A stretch of DNA of 64,000 nucleotides from Herbiconiux sp. A18JL235 (GTDB lineage: Bacteria > Actinomycetota > Actinomycetes > Actinomycetales > Microbacteriaceae), in the NCBI RefSeq assembly GCF_040939305.1, contig NZ_CP162511.1:1736001-1800000 (forward strand). Direction: 5' to 3'. The notes under the pieces are model-generated. The model did no database searches. It was not told where the DNA came from and saw only the letters and a list, made by a program, of their open reading frames with translations. Below are positions 8,538-16,709 of the stretch, in pieces (position 1 is the stretch's first letter; each line of letters starts with the position of its first letter). Position numbers and translations under genes: made by a program.

Positions 8538-8543
8538 ATTATC
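8538..8543 (-). promoter_or_regulatory. -10 box GATAAT for the LAQTG protein
   Basis: On the minus strand GATAAT is preceded by TG-like bases (GGTGATAAT), an extended -10 pattern. It lies about 70 nt before GTG 8469. Confidence 0.4.
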
Positions 8544-8567
8544 ACCGGGTCGCTGGACAGCGGTATT

Positions 8568-9389
8568 TCAGATGCGGATGTCGCCCGGAGCGCCGACGTC
8601 GGAGACGTGCTGCGGAGCCATCGTGACCTCGCGACGGCGGCGCGGCGCGAGCTTAGCCAGCGGGTTGCGGCCCTCGCGCACGGCCTTCGGAGCCTTGGTC
8701 TTCGGAACCTTGATCTCGATGGCGAGCTCCGGCGGGTAGCCGAAAGGCGGCGCCCCGAACGCGGAGCGTGCGCTCTCGATGACGGTGCGCCCGAGCATGA
8801 GGTTGCCGACGCCGCCAATCGCGGCGCCGATGCCGAACGGCACCAGGCGGCCGACGGCGTTCGTGCCCTGGCCCACGGCGAATCGCCGGAGGAAGTGGTT
8901 CTTCAGCTGATCGGCGATCGGCCCCACCACGAACTGCGGCAGGCTCGAGGTCACCACTTGGCCCCAGTAGGCGTTGCGCCCGAGCCCGCCGGTGGCCTGG
9001 CCCGCGATCTGCTTGAGCAGATCCGTTCCCGCCTTGCCCATGAGGAGGGTCATGACGAGCGCCCTTGCCCGATCGGGGTCGTCGACGGCGATGCCGTGCA
9101 CCTCGGTCACCGATTGCGCGAACAGCGCGGTGGTCTCGAGGAACCCGGCCGTCTCGAGTGCGCTGAGCCCGAGCGACACGCCCGTGCCGACGAACGGCAG
9201 CATCGAGCTCGCCCCGACGGCCGCCCCTCCGGTCGTGACCGCGGTCACGTAACGACGTTCCAGGATGACGAGCAGCTGCTCCGGTGAGGCGTTCGGGTGC
9301 AGTCGGCGGATGCTGCGCAGATGGGCGAGCACGACCGGCCGGTGCACGCTCAGCAGACGGTCGACGTTGCGCTCGATTCGGGAGGACAT
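8568..9389 (-). CDS. Conserved protein, possibly EcsC-like
   Basis: 273 residues. A central Gly/Ala-rich region with GGAAVGASSMLPFVGTG and long hydrophobic helices looks membrane-associated. A second Gly-rich hydrophobic stretch (GIGAAIGGVGNLMLG) and a basic, proline-rich tail follow. The pattern resembles EcsC-family proteins, but I cannot confirm that. Start ATG 9389 is preceded by AGGAG at very short spacing. It is divergent from the acetolactate decarboxylase gene, sharing a 39-bp intergenic region. Confidence 0.6.
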   Translation of the reverse strand: MSSRIERNVDRLLSVHRPVVLAHLRSIRRLHPNASPEQLLVILERRYVTAVTTGGAAVGASSMLPFVGTGVSLGLSALETAGFLETTALFAQSVTEVHGIAVDDPDRARALVMTLLMGKAGTDLLKQIAGQATGGLGRNAYWGQVVTSSLPQFVVGPIADQLKNHFLRRFAVGQGTNAVGRLVPFGIGAAIGGVGNLMLGRTVIESARSAFGAPPFGYPPELAIEIKVPKTKAPKAVREGRNPLAKLAPRRRREVTMAPQHVSDVGAPGDIRI

Positions 9390-9428
9390 ACTCCTACTCT
9401 GCTGCGTTCTGCTGTGCAGTGCGCGAGA

Positions 9429-10181
9429 ATGCCCTACATGCGCCACAGACCCGCCGCCCGCGACGCGAAGCTCGTCGAGCAGTTCTCCCATGTCGACGCC
9501 CTGGTGGCGGGGCTGTTCGACGGGGTGTTCAGCGTCGAGGAGGTGGGCCGACGCGGCCACCTCGGGCTCGGTTGCGGCGACCACATGGACGGTGAGCTCG
9601 TGGTGCTCGACGGTGTCTTCCACCTCTGCCACGGCGACGGCACGGTGAGCGTGCTCGCCGCCGACGACACCCTCGCCTTCGCCGAGGTCGTCGACTTCGG
9701 CCCCGTCGCCGCCGAGCTCGTCGAGGCGGTCGACTCGATCGACGCCCTCACCGCAGCCGTCGCCGAACGGGTGGTGAGCCCGAACCTCTTCCACGCCGTG
9801 CGCTTCGACGCGCACTTCGCCACGCTCAGCCTCCGAGAGGCGAAGCGGCAGACGAAGCCCTACCTGCCGCTCGCCGAGGCGGTGCACGACCAGCGCGAGA
9901 ACACGGTGACGGATGTGACGGGAACGCTGCTGGGGTTCGTCGCGCCGAGCGTGTTCCAGGGCATCAGCGTGGCGGGCCCGCACTTCCACTTCCTCGATAC
10001 CACCGGCACGGTGGGCGGCCACGTGCTCGGCATCGGGGGCGCGACCGGGGAGCTCGCCGTCGAGACCTACCCGGGGGTGACGGTGCGCCTGCCCACCACC
10101 CCCGAGTTCCTGGGCGCCGATCTCGAGCTGGGCGACGTCGACGGCGCCATCCGTCACGCCGAGTCCGACCACCAGCGATGA
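9429..10181 (+). CDS. budA: Alpha-acetolactate decarboxylase
   Basis: 250 residues, normal for the family. The zinc ligands are visible as H185 and H187 in GPHFHF and H198 in VGGHVLG, with the same +2/+11 spacing as characterised enzymes. It converts 2-acetolactate to acetoin in the cytosol, diverting pyruvate away from branched-chain amino acids into the neutral acetoin/butanediol pathway. No acetolactate synthase or butanediol dehydrogenase gene is adjacent. ATG 9429 is used; ATG 9438 is a second possibility. Its stop overlaps the start of the MOSC gene (ATGA), so they are one transcript. Confidence 0.92.
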   Translation: MPYMRHRPAARDAKLVEQFSHVDALVAGLFDGVFSVEEVGRRGHLGLGCGDHMDGELVVLDGVFHLCHGDGTVSVLAADDTLAFAEVVDFGPVAAELVEAVDSIDALTAAVAERVVSPNLFHAVRFDAHFATLSLREAKRQTKPYLPLAEAVHDQRENTVTDVTGTLLGFVAPSVFQGISVAGPHFHFLDTTGTVGGHVLGIGGATGELAVETYPGVTVRLPTTPEFLGADLELGDVDGAIRHAESDHQR

Positions 10182-10756
10182 GCGCGCCCGACCCGATGAC
10201 GTTCCGGACCGAGGTCGAGATCGTCCACCTGCTGGCCTCGCCCCTGCACCGCTACGAGGGGCGCCCCGCCGACGGTCCGTTGCCGCTGCCGGCCGGGGCG
10301 ACCGAGTCGCGCGAGTGCATCGAGGTGCGGGCGGGCCTCGGCATCGTGGGCGACCGGTTCTTCGGGCACGGCGCCCATCGCACCTCGGCGGTGACGGTGA
10401 TGGCGGCGGAGTCGCTCGACGAGGTGCGGGCGGGCCTCGGCCTCGACCGCCGGCTCGACCCGGCGCTCACGCGCCGCAACATCATCGTGCGCGGTGCCGA
10501 CATCGACGCCCTCGTCGGTCAGCAGTTCGAGCTCGACTCGGGCGACGGCCCGGTGCGGTTCCAGGGCCATCGCGCGGCCAACCCCTGCGCCTGGATGAAC
10601 GTGGTGCTCGCCGACGGCGCCCATAAGGCCCTGCGCCGCCGGGGCGGCGTGAGGTGCGAGCCGCTCGTCGACGGGGTGCTGCGACTCGGCCCGGCCGTGC
10701 TCTCCACCCTCGTGCCCGTCGAGCGCGAGCCCGCCCTGTTCGCGGCCGCCGAGTAA
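10178..10756 (+). CDS. MOSC-domain protein
   Basis: 192 residues forming one MOSC domain: GLGIVGDRFFG, then RRNIIVRGADIDALVG, and the conserved Cys in HRAANPCAWMN. MOSC domains bind molybdenum cofactor or handle sulfur carried on a cysteine, as in Moco sulfurases and the N-hydroxylated-base reductases YcbX and YiiM. Translation is coupled to acetolactate decarboxylase by an ATGA overlap, a pairing with no obvious metabolic link. The exact substrate is unknown. Confidence 0.8.
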   Translation: MSAPDPMTFRTEVEIVHLLASPLHRYEGRPADGPLPLPAGATESRECIEVRAGLGIVGDRFFGHGAHRTSAVTVMAAESLDEVRAGLGLDRRLDPALTRRNIIVRGADIDALVGQQFELDSGDGPVRFQGHRAANPCAWMNVVLADGAHKALRRRGGVRCEPLVDGVLRLGPAVLSTLVPVEREPALFAAAE

Positions 10757-10881
10757 ACGCCTCCGCCGGTTCCGCCGCAAGCCCCTGCGGGGGGCGTGCC
10801 TCCGTGGCAGCGTCGACGATGGGGCGGCCGTCCGGCCCGCCCTTCGCGACTGACCGCGGGCGACCGCGACGGGAGGATGAC

Positions 10882-11847
10882 ATGGTGCGCTTCGGCTACA
10901 CCCTGATGACCGAGCAGAGCGGCCCCAAGGATCTGGTGCGCTACGCCGTGGCGGCCGAGGAGGCGGGCTTCGACTTCGAGGTCTCCAGCGACCACTACTC
11001 GCCCTGGCTCACCGAGCAGGGCCACGCCCCCTACGCCTGGTCGGTGCTCGGCGCCGTCGCGCACGCCACCTCCCGGGTGGAGCTGGTCAGCTACGTGACC
11101 TGCCCGAGCATCCGGTACCACCCCGCCGTCGTCGCACAGAAGGCGGCGACCCTCGGCCTCCTCTCCGACGGCAGGTTCATCCTCGGCCTCGGTTCGGGCG
11201 AGAACCTCAACGAGCACGTCGTGGGGGAGGGGTGGCCGGCCGTCGCCGCCCGGCAGGACATGCTCGAAGAGGCCGTGCACATCATCCGCGAGCTGCACAC
11301 CGGCGAGCTCGTGACCTGGGAGGGCGACTACTTCCGGGTCGACTCCGCGCGCATCTGGGACGTCGCCGAGGGCGGCGTGCCGATCGCGCTCGCCGTCTCG
11401 GGCGAGAAGTCGATCGAGCGCTTCGCGCCTCTCGGCGACCACCTCATCGCGGTCGAACCGGATGCGGAGCTCGTCTCGGGCTGGTCGGCGGTCGCCGGTG
11501 AGCCGAGCCGTGCCATCGGGCAGATCCCCATCTGCTGGGGGCCCGACAAGGAAGCGGCCGTCACGCAGGCCCACGAGCAGTTCCGCTGGTTCGGCGGCGG
11601 ATGGTCGGTGAACGCCGATCTGCCCACCCCGGCCGGCTTCGCGGCGGCTTCGCAGTTCGTGCGCGAGGAGGACGTCGCCGGGTCGATCGCCTGCGGCCCC
11701 GATCTCGACGAGCTCGCCGAGAGCGTGAAGCCCTACCTCGAGGCCGGTTTCACCGACGTGGCGCTGGTGCAGGTGGGCGACGAGGGTCAGGACCGCTTCC
11801 TGGCGGAGGTCGCGCCGGCGCTGCTCGAGAAGCTGCGGGCGCTGTAG
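10882..11847 (+). CDS. F420-type LLM-class oxidoreductase
   Basis: 321 residues with a luciferase-like TIM-barrel. The start RFGYTLMTEQ, the EVSSDHYSPW segment and GLGSGENLNEH are typical of the F420-dependent subgroup related to F420-dependent glucose-6-phosphate dehydrogenase. The reaction is probably hydride transfer with deazaflavin F420; the substrate is not evident. RBS GGGAGG at 10871-10876 fixes ATG 10882. The 125-bp gap upstream shows no feature. A strong hairpin terminator follows. Confidence 0.85.
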   Translation: MVRFGYTLMTEQSGPKDLVRYAVAAEEAGFDFEVSSDHYSPWLTEQGHAPYAWSVLGAVAHATSRVELVSYVTCPSIRYHPAVVAQKAATLGLLSDGRFILGLGSGENLNEHVVGEGWPAVAARQDMLEEAVHIIRELHTGELVTWEGDYFRVDSARIWDVAEGGVPIALAVSGEKSIERFAPLGDHLIAVEPDAELVSGWSAVAGEPSRAIGQIPICWGPDKEAAVTQAHEQFRWFGGGWSVNADLPTPAGFAAASQFVREEDVAGSIACGPDLDELAESVKPYLEAGFTDVALVQVGDEGQDRFLAEVAPALLEKLRAL

Positions 11848-11852
11848 ACGGA

Positions 11853-11896
11853 AGGCCGGTCGCGCGACCCGGTTGAGCCGGGTGCACGACCGGCCT
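11853..11896. terminator. Bidirectional hairpin terminator
   Basis: AGGCCGGTCG (11853-11862) pairs perfectly with CGACCGGCCT (11887-11896), and inside it CCCGG pairs with CCGGG around a TTGAG loop. It lies between convergent stops at 11847 and 11957. There is no T tract, which is common in high-GC actinobacteria. Confidence 0.8.
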
Positions 11897-11956
11897 GCCC
11901 TGCTCGGCTCGGCCGGGCCGGTCTCGGTGGGCTACGCCGAGCGGTGCCCCGCGGGG

Positions 11957-12826
11957 TCAGCCCCGCTGCGCGACCAGCGCTCTGAAGTAGTCGACGAGGG
12001 GCAGGGTGGGGTGCCCGATGAGCTCGTGCAGGGTTCCTGGGGTGTGGCCGAGCAGCCCCTCGGCGATGTTCGCGTCGAGGGCGACGACGAAGCCCGCTGT
12101 TCCCTCGTCGAGGCCGGCGGCGGTGAGCAGGGCGAGATTCTCCTCGGGCGAGACGGGGTTGAACACCACGGTGCTGGCGAGTGCTTCAGAGGCGGCGGCC
12201 GCGAACTCCGTGCCGTCCCACGCGGTGTCGCCCGACAGCTCGTACACCTGCCCGAGGTGACCGTCGGTGGTGAGCGCGGCGGCGATCGCCTCGGCGTAGT
12301 CGCTGCGCGCGGCGCTCGACACGCGGCCCGAGCCGGTCGACGCCGTGTAGGTGCCCGACGCGGCGGCCTGCTCGAAGGCTCCGGCGTAGTTCTCGTGGTA
12401 CCAGCCGTTGCGGAGGATGACGGCAGGGATGCCGCTGGCGGCGATGAGCTCCTCGGTCGCCTTGTGCTCGGGGGCCAGGATGAGGGGGCTCTCGGTGGCG
12501 AACGGCGCGCTGGTGTACACCAACCGGGAGACACCGGCCCGCGCGGCCGCCTCGACGGCGTTGCGGTGCTGGGCGACCCGCTGCCCCACCTCGCTGCCCG
12601 AGACCAGTACGAGCGTGTCGGCACCGGCCAGGGCGCCGTCGAGCGTCGCCGGGGAGGTGAAGTCGACGACGGCGGTGCGCACGCCGAGGGTCTCGGCGAG
12701 CTCGGCGAGCTTCGACTCGGTGCGGCCGGCGGCGACGATGTCGCTCGCGGGGACGCCGCGGGCGACGAGGTGCTCCACGGCGAGGCGGCCGAGGTGTCCG
12801 GTGGCTCCGGTGACGACGATGGTCAT
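11957..12826 (-). CDS. NAD(P)H-dependent quinone reductase-like SDR (QorB/NmrA type)
   Basis: 289 residues. The Rossmann glycine motif TGATGHLG sits at the N-terminus, followed by TSAPFA and an HKATEELI helix. There is no classical YxxxK, as expected for NmrA/QorB atypical SDRs. These enzymes reduce quinones with NADPH. It is divergent from an HxlR regulator; in E. coli qorB (ytfG) likewise neighbours the HxlR-type gene ytfH. AAAGGA eight bases upstream supports ATG 12826. It is probably induced by quinones or electrophiles through the neighbour. Confidence 0.85.
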   Translation of the reverse strand: MTIVVTGATGHLGRLAVEHLVARGVPASDIVAAGRTESKLAELAETLGVRTAVVDFTSPATLDGALAGADTLVLVSGSEVGQRVAQHRNAVEAAARAGVSRLVYTSAPFATESPLILAPEHKATEELIAASGIPAVILRNGWYHENYAGAFEQAAASGTYTASTGSGRVSSAARSDYAEAIAAALTTDGHLGQVYELSGDTAWDGTEFAAAASEALASTVVFNPVSPEENLALLTAAGLDEGTAGFVVALDANIAEGLLGHTPGTLHELIGHPTLPLVDYFRALVAQRG

Positions 12827-12909
12827 GGTCTGTGTCCTTTCCGGCGCCGCGCTCGCGGGCCGTCGAGAGGGTGAACCGGGGTCTTCCGCCCAAACTTCCC
12901 GTCTGGGGG

Positions 12910-12935
12910 TACCCACTTTTTGGTAAGTTAAGGGA
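12910..12935 (+). promoter_or_regulatory. HxlR operator overlapping a leaderless -10 box
   Basis: TACC (12910-12913), eight bases, then GGTA (12922-12925) form an inverted repeat. Its right half overlaps the -10 box TAAGTT (12924-12929), which is six bases from ATG 12936. Binding here would block the hxlR promoter and could control the divergent reductase. Confidence 0.55.
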
Positions 12936-13316
12936 ATGGACGACATCTGGCAGAGCCTCGGCCGCGAGCGCGCGGCGTCCCCCTTCGCATCCGGATGCGC
13001 CAGCCGGGTGGTGCTCGACCATGTCACCAGCAAGTGGGGCGTGCTCGTGCTCGTCGCCCTCGACGAGGAGCCCCGCCGTTGGGGCGAGCTGCGCCGCCGC
13101 ATCGAGGGCATCAGCGAGAAGATGCTCGCGCAGACGCTGCGGGCGCTCGAGAGCGACGGCTTCGTGCTGCGCGAGTCGCACGGCACCGTGCCGCCCCGCG
13201 TCGACTACAGCCTCACCCCGCTCGGCCGCGAGCTCGCCGAGGTGCTCGTTCCCCTCGTGCGCTGGGTCGGCGACAACGTGCACCGCACCACCGTGCCCCT
13301 CGCCGCCTCCGCCTGA
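12936..13316 (+). CDS. HxlR-family winged-helix regulator
   Basis: 126 residues. The HxlR pattern is clear: SGCASRVVLDHVTSKWGVLVL, FxELRRRI-like WGELRRRIEGISEKMLAQTLRALE, and YSLTPLGREL in the wing. Cys21 matches the N-terminal cysteine that senses quinones or aldehydes in relatives such as YodB and QorR. The ATG lies six bases after a -10 box, so the mRNA is probably leaderless. It likely represses itself and the divergent reductase. Confidence 0.88.
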   Translation: MDDIWQSLGRERAASPFASGCASRVVLDHVTSKWGVLVLVALDEEPRRWGELRRRIEGISEKMLAQTLRALESDGFVLRESHGTVPPRVDYSLTPLGRELAEVLVPLVRWVGDNVHRTTVPLAASA

Positions 13317-13384
13317 CCCGCGCTCGCGCGCCCGTGCCCCTCGCGCCCCGCGTCGGCGCCCGCCGCGCACCCCACCACCGCGTC

Positions 13385-13439
13385 GAGAGGGCGTAAAGTG
13401 CCGCCTCACCTGGCTTGAGAGGGCGACTTGCGCCCTCTC
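13385..13439 (+). repeat. 55-nt palindromic repeat, copy 1
   Basis: GAGAGGGCG (13385-13393) pairs with CGCCCTCTC (13431-13439). The arms can be folded to the centre without gaps. It is the best-preserved copy, in the non-coding interval 13317-13868. Confidence 0.85.
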
Positions 13440-13494
13440 GCGGCGCGGGTGGGCCCGCCGCCCCGCGTACCACGCACCTCGTCACCCGCGCGCC

Positions 13495-13549
13495 GAAGGT
13501 GCGCGAAGTGCCGCGTCACCTGCCGTGAGGAGGCGTGTTGTGCTCTCTC
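13495..13549 (+). repeat. 55-nt palindromic repeat, copy 2
   Basis: Same core (AAGTGCCG then TCACCTG..GTGAGG) and same length as copy 1, with weaker arms (GAAGGTGCG against TGCTCTCTC). It resembles copy 4 in its right arm and downstream spacer. Confidence 0.75.
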
Positions 13550-13584
13550 GTGGTGCGCCGCGCATCCGCGTCTCATCCCGCCGC

Positions 13585-13639
13585 GAGAGGGCGCAAAGTG
13601 CCGCCTCGCCCGGCGTGAAGGGGCGACTTCCGCCCTGTC
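13585..13639 (+). repeat. 55-nt palindromic repeat, copy 3
   Basis: GAGAGGGCG pairs with CGCCCTGTC, one mismatch. It is close to copy 1, starting 200 bp after it. Confidence 0.85.
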
Positions 13640-13686
13640 GCAGCGCCCCCGTGCACCCGCGCCCCGCGCACCCAGCCACCTGCGTC

Positions 13687-13741
13687 GAGAGGGCGGGAAG
13701 TGCCGCCTCACGTGGCGTGAGGGGGCGTGTTGTGTTCTTTC
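13687..13741 (+). repeat. 55-nt palindromic repeat, copy 4
   Basis: The left arm GAGAGGGCG faces TGTTCTTTC. Every position still pairs if G-U wobbles are allowed on the plus-strand RNA. Confidence 0.8.
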
Positions 13742-13775
13742 GTGGTGCGCTTCGCATCCGCGTCACCCACCCGGC

Positions 13776-13830
13776 GAGAGGGCGGGAAGTGCCGGGTCGG
13801 GGCGGGTGAGGGGGCGTTTTGGGGTCTCTC
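13776..13830 (+). repeat. 55-nt palindromic repeat, copy 5
   Basis: The left arm is intact (GAGAGGGCGGGAAGTGCCG). The right arm has drifted (ends GGGTCTCTC). It is the most decayed copy and lies 39 bp before the stop of the class IV aminotransferase. Confidence 0.7.
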
Positions 13831-13868
13831 GGGTGGGACGTGCGTGCGCGGTGGGCGGGGCGGGTGGG

Positions 13869-14768
13869 TCAGGTGCCGAGGTGCGCGTTGAGGGCCGCGG
13901 TGAGGGTGGCGTCGAGGTGGAGGGGGCGCCCGTCGAGCGCGGTGAGAGGGACGGCCTGGCGCACGCTCGAGACGAGCCACACCGCGTCGGCCCGAGCGAG
14001 GCGGGAGACCGGGATGCGCTCCTCGGCCGTCTCGAACCCGCGCTCGGCGAAGAACGCGAGTGCTCGGGTGACCGTGGTGCCCGCGATGATGCCGACCTCG
14101 GCGGGCGGGGAGACCACCCGGTCGCCGAAGCGCATGACGACGCTCGAGGTCGGGGCCTCGAGCACGAAACCGTCGGAGCTGACGAAGACCACCTCGCGGG
14201 CTCCCCGCCTCGCCGCCTCCCTCGTCGCGGCGGCAGCCACCTCGTAGGAGAGCGTCTTGGCGCCCAGCAGCAGCCATGGTGAGGCGGCGCCGGCGTCGTG
14301 CCGGTAGCCCCGGTCGAGGGTGATCGCTGCGAGGCCGTCGCGTCGCACCGCCGTGTGATCGGGGGCGGGCTGGGCGAGCACCCACGCCGTGGGCACACCC
14401 CGGCCCTCGATTCCCCGGGTGAGCACGAGCTTCACTCCGAGCACCTCGTCGTCGCCTCCGCGACGGCGGGCCTCGGAGACCGCCGCGGCGAAGGCCTGCC
14501 GCCATACCTCGAGGTCGGGGGCGGGAAGGTCGAGCAGGCTCGCGGAGACGACGAAGCGCCGGAGGTGGGCCTCGAGGTCGGGGGAGCCCGACGGCCCCAC
14601 CCGCACGCTCTCGAACACTCCGTCGCCGCGCGTCACGCCGAGGTCGAGCACACTGAGCTGGGGCAGGGCGACGTCGGCGAGGCGGAAGGGACGGGACGCC
14701 TCGCCCGGCTCCGCGCCGGGTTCGACCTCGACGGGCCGGGTGACCAGAATGAGTACGGGGGCCGACAC
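13869..14768 (-). CDS. Class IV PLP aminotransferase (aminodeoxychorismate lyase/BCAT-like)
   Basis: 299 residues. Class IV features are DLGVTRGDGVFES near the N-terminus, the PLP lysine in LGAKTLSYE, and GFVLEAPTSSVV followed by GIIAGTTV near the end. Candidates are 4-amino-4-deoxychorismate lyase (PabC), which makes p-aminobenzoate for folate, or a D-/branched-chain aminotransferase; size and the GDGVFES motif favour PabC-like. GTG 14768 is the start, with GGGAG very close upstream, so the N-terminus is uncertain. It is divergent from the CYTH-CHAD gene. Confidence 0.8.
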   Translation of the reverse strand: MSAPVLILVTRPVEVEPGAEPGEASRPFRLADVALPQLSVLDLGVTRGDGVFESVRVGPSGSPDLEAHLRRFVVSASLLDLPAPDLEVWRQAFAAAVSEARRRGGDDEVLGVKLVLTRGIEGRGVPTAWVLAQPAPDHTAVRRDGLAAITLDRGYRHDAGAASPWLLLGAKTLSYEVAAAATREAARRGAREVVFVSSDGFVLEAPTSSVVMRFGDRVVSPPAEVGIIAGTTVTRALAFFAERGFETAEERIPVSRLARADAVWLVSSVRQAVPLTALDGRPLHLDATLTAALNAHLGT

Positions 14769-14835
14769 GCTCCCAGTGTCCTCCGTATCATCCCGCCCCC
14801 GGGCGGAACGCGCCGCGAAGAGGTAGACCGGAACG

Positions 14836-16518
14836 ATGGCCCACACCGTGCAGACCGAGATCGAGCAGAAGTTCTCCATCGCCGACGACAGGGCGGTGCC
14901 CGAGCTCACCGGCATCGGCGCTGTCACCGCGGTCGATCACGTCGACCCGGTCGTGCTGGAAGCGGTCTACTACGACACCGACTCCCTCGCGCTGGCGCGC
15001 CGGCGCATCGCGTTGCGACGTCGCCAGGGCGGACACGACGAGGGGTGGCACGTGAAGCTGCCCGCCGCAGAGGGGCGCACCGAACTCCAGTGGCCGCTCG
15101 CCGTGGAGGGTGCGCTCCCGTACGGCGGCAGCGACGGCGTGAGCGACACCGGGCAGCCGTCGACCGCTGAGGCGGTCGAGGTTCCGCTCGAGGTGCTCGA
15201 CGCCGTGCGCGTGCACGTGCGTGACCACCGCCTCACCCCTCTGGCGCGCATCTCGACGACCCGGACCGTGACGAACCTGCTCGACTCCGACGGGCGGGTC
15301 GTCATCGAGCTCGCCGACGACCGGGTGGTCGCAAGCGATGCGAGGGCGGGAGTGGTGCGGGCCTGGCGCGAGTGGGAGGTCGAACTGGGCGAGGCCGCTC
15401 CCGGAACGCCGAAGAAGCGAGCCGCCCTGCTCGAGGAGGCGGCGGCCGTGCTCCTGGCGGCCGGAGCGGAGGTCTCGCCGAGCGTGTCGAAGCTGGCACA
15501 GGCGCTCGGCCGCACGGGCCTTGGAGGGCCCGAGCGAGAGGGCGCCGACGCCGAGCAGCCGGCCCACGCATCCGCTCGCACCATCGAGTCGACGCTCACC
15601 CCCGCTGCAGCCGTGGTGCTCGCCGGGGTGCGCGACCTCGCGACGCAGATCGTCGAGCTCGACCCCCGGGTGCGCGCCGACGACGACGACGCCGTGCACC
15701 GCCTGCGCGTCGTCGTACGGCGGTTGCGGTCGGTGCTGGCCTCGCACCGGGAGCTGTTCGACGGCGACGGGCTCGGTCGGCTCCGCGACTCGCTCTCCCG
15801 TCTCGGCGCCCTCCTCGGCGAGACCCGCGACCTCGAGGTGCGTGCCCGGTGGGCCGCCGACGCGCTCGCCGAGGTCGAGGCCGACCGGGGCGTCGTCGAC
15901 GCAGACGCCCGCCGCCGCCTCGTCGACGACACCAGGGCCGAGCACGCCGACGCGCACCGTCGCCTCGTCTCCGCCATGAGCGACACGCCCTACTACCGAC
16001 TGCTCGACGAACTCGACCTCCTCCTCGCGGGGCCCGTGCCCGCGCTGCTCGCCGACGCCCCCTCCGGCCCGTCGTCGCCACGGAAGCTCTCCCGCAGGGT
16101 CGCGGGGCGGGAGGCGAGCCGGGCGTTGAAGCGCACAGTCTCCCCCCGGCACGCCCGCCGGGTCGACGACGTCGATCCGGTCGAGGCTGCACGCGCCCTC
16201 GCCGCCCTCCACGCCTCGCGCAAGGCCGCCCGGCGGCTGCGCTACACCGTCGAGTTCGCCGACACGGCGCCGGCGAGCACCTTGGGCGGCCGCGGCGAAC
16301 GCGTCGCCGACGCCGCCGAGGAGCTGCAGGATGCGCTCGGCTGGCACCGCGACGCCTCACTGTTCGCCGAGTTCGTGCTGCTGACCGCGCATCGCGCCGA
16401 CGCGGCGGGGGAGTCGACGTTCACCTACGGTGTGCTCCATCAGCGAGCCCGCGACCAGGCGGCCAGGGCGCTCGCCCTCGCCGACGACGCCAGGAGGGCG
16501 CTGAAGCGGATGGTCTGA
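14836..16518 (+). CDS. CYTH and CHAD domain protein
   Basis: 560 residues. The CYTH domain (about 1-200) begins with the metal/triphosphate motif EIEQKF (ExExK). The CHAD domain (about 250-545) is an alpha-helical bundle rich in Arg and His (DAVHRLRVVVRRLRS, then ASRKAARRLRYTVEF). CYTH enzymes act on triphosphorylated substrates; CHAD binds polyphosphate. The fusion is therefore probably an inorganic triphosphatase linked to polyphosphate. A GA-rich stretch upstream serves as a weak RBS. Confidence 0.88.
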   Translation: MAHTVQTEIEQKFSIADDRAVPELTGIGAVTAVDHVDPVVLEAVYYDTDSLALARRRIALRRRQGGHDEGWHVKLPAAEGRTELQWPLAVEGALPYGGSDGVSDTGQPSTAEAVEVPLEVLDAVRVHVRDHRLTPLARISTTRTVTNLLDSDGRVVIELADDRVVASDARAGVVRAWREWEVELGEAAPGTPKKRAALLEEAAAVLLAAGAEVSPSVSKLAQALGRTGLGGPEREGADAEQPAHASARTIESTLTPAAAVVLAGVRDLATQIVELDPRVRADDDDAVHRLRVVVRRLRSVLASHRELFDGDGLGRLRDSLSRLGALLGETRDLEVRARWAADALAEVEADRGVVDADARRRLVDDTRAEHADAHRRLVSAMSDTPYYRLLDELDLLLAGPVPALLADAPSGPSSPRKLSRRVAGREASRALKRTVSPRHARRVDDVDPVEAARALAALHASRKAARRLRYTVEFADTAPASTLGGRGERVADAAEELQDALGWHRDASLFAEFVLLTAHRADAAGESTFTYGVLHQRARDQAARALALADDARRALKRMV

Positions 16519-16630
16519 GGCGCCGCCGATTCGTGTCCCCCGAGCGAGGGGGGTGCATGATCTGCGCGACAGGAGGCGTCGTGCGCGCGCCATGAAACCC
16601 CCGCCTCTCCCGTGTGCTGTGCGGGATTTC

Positions 16631-16668
16631 CGACACTCGATGCATCACCAGCTCTGCGACGAGTGTCG
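16631..16668 (+). promoter_or_regulatory. Perfect 9-bp dyad upstream of the SipW-type export operon
   Basis: CGACACTCG (16631-16639) and CGAGTGTCG (16660-16668) are perfect inverted repeats with a 20-nt interval. They end 41 nt before the first gene. It could be an operator or a 5'-leader hairpin. The rest of the 191-bp gap (16519-16709) holds only a short C5/G5 hairpin (about 16537-16553) that may end the upstream gene. Confidence 0.5.
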
Positions 16669-16709
16669 CGCACGTGTGCCGCACGACGGCACGGAAGGAC
16701 AGCACAGCA

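Noticed and set aside
12832..13809. ORFs reading through the 13.3-13.8 kb repeats
   Set aside because: They consist of translated repeat units without start signals or domains; the palindromes explain the sequence.
13385..13830. CRISPR array
   Set aside because: Units are palindromic over their whole 55 nt, diverge strongly, the spacers are themselves partly repeated, and no cas gene is near.
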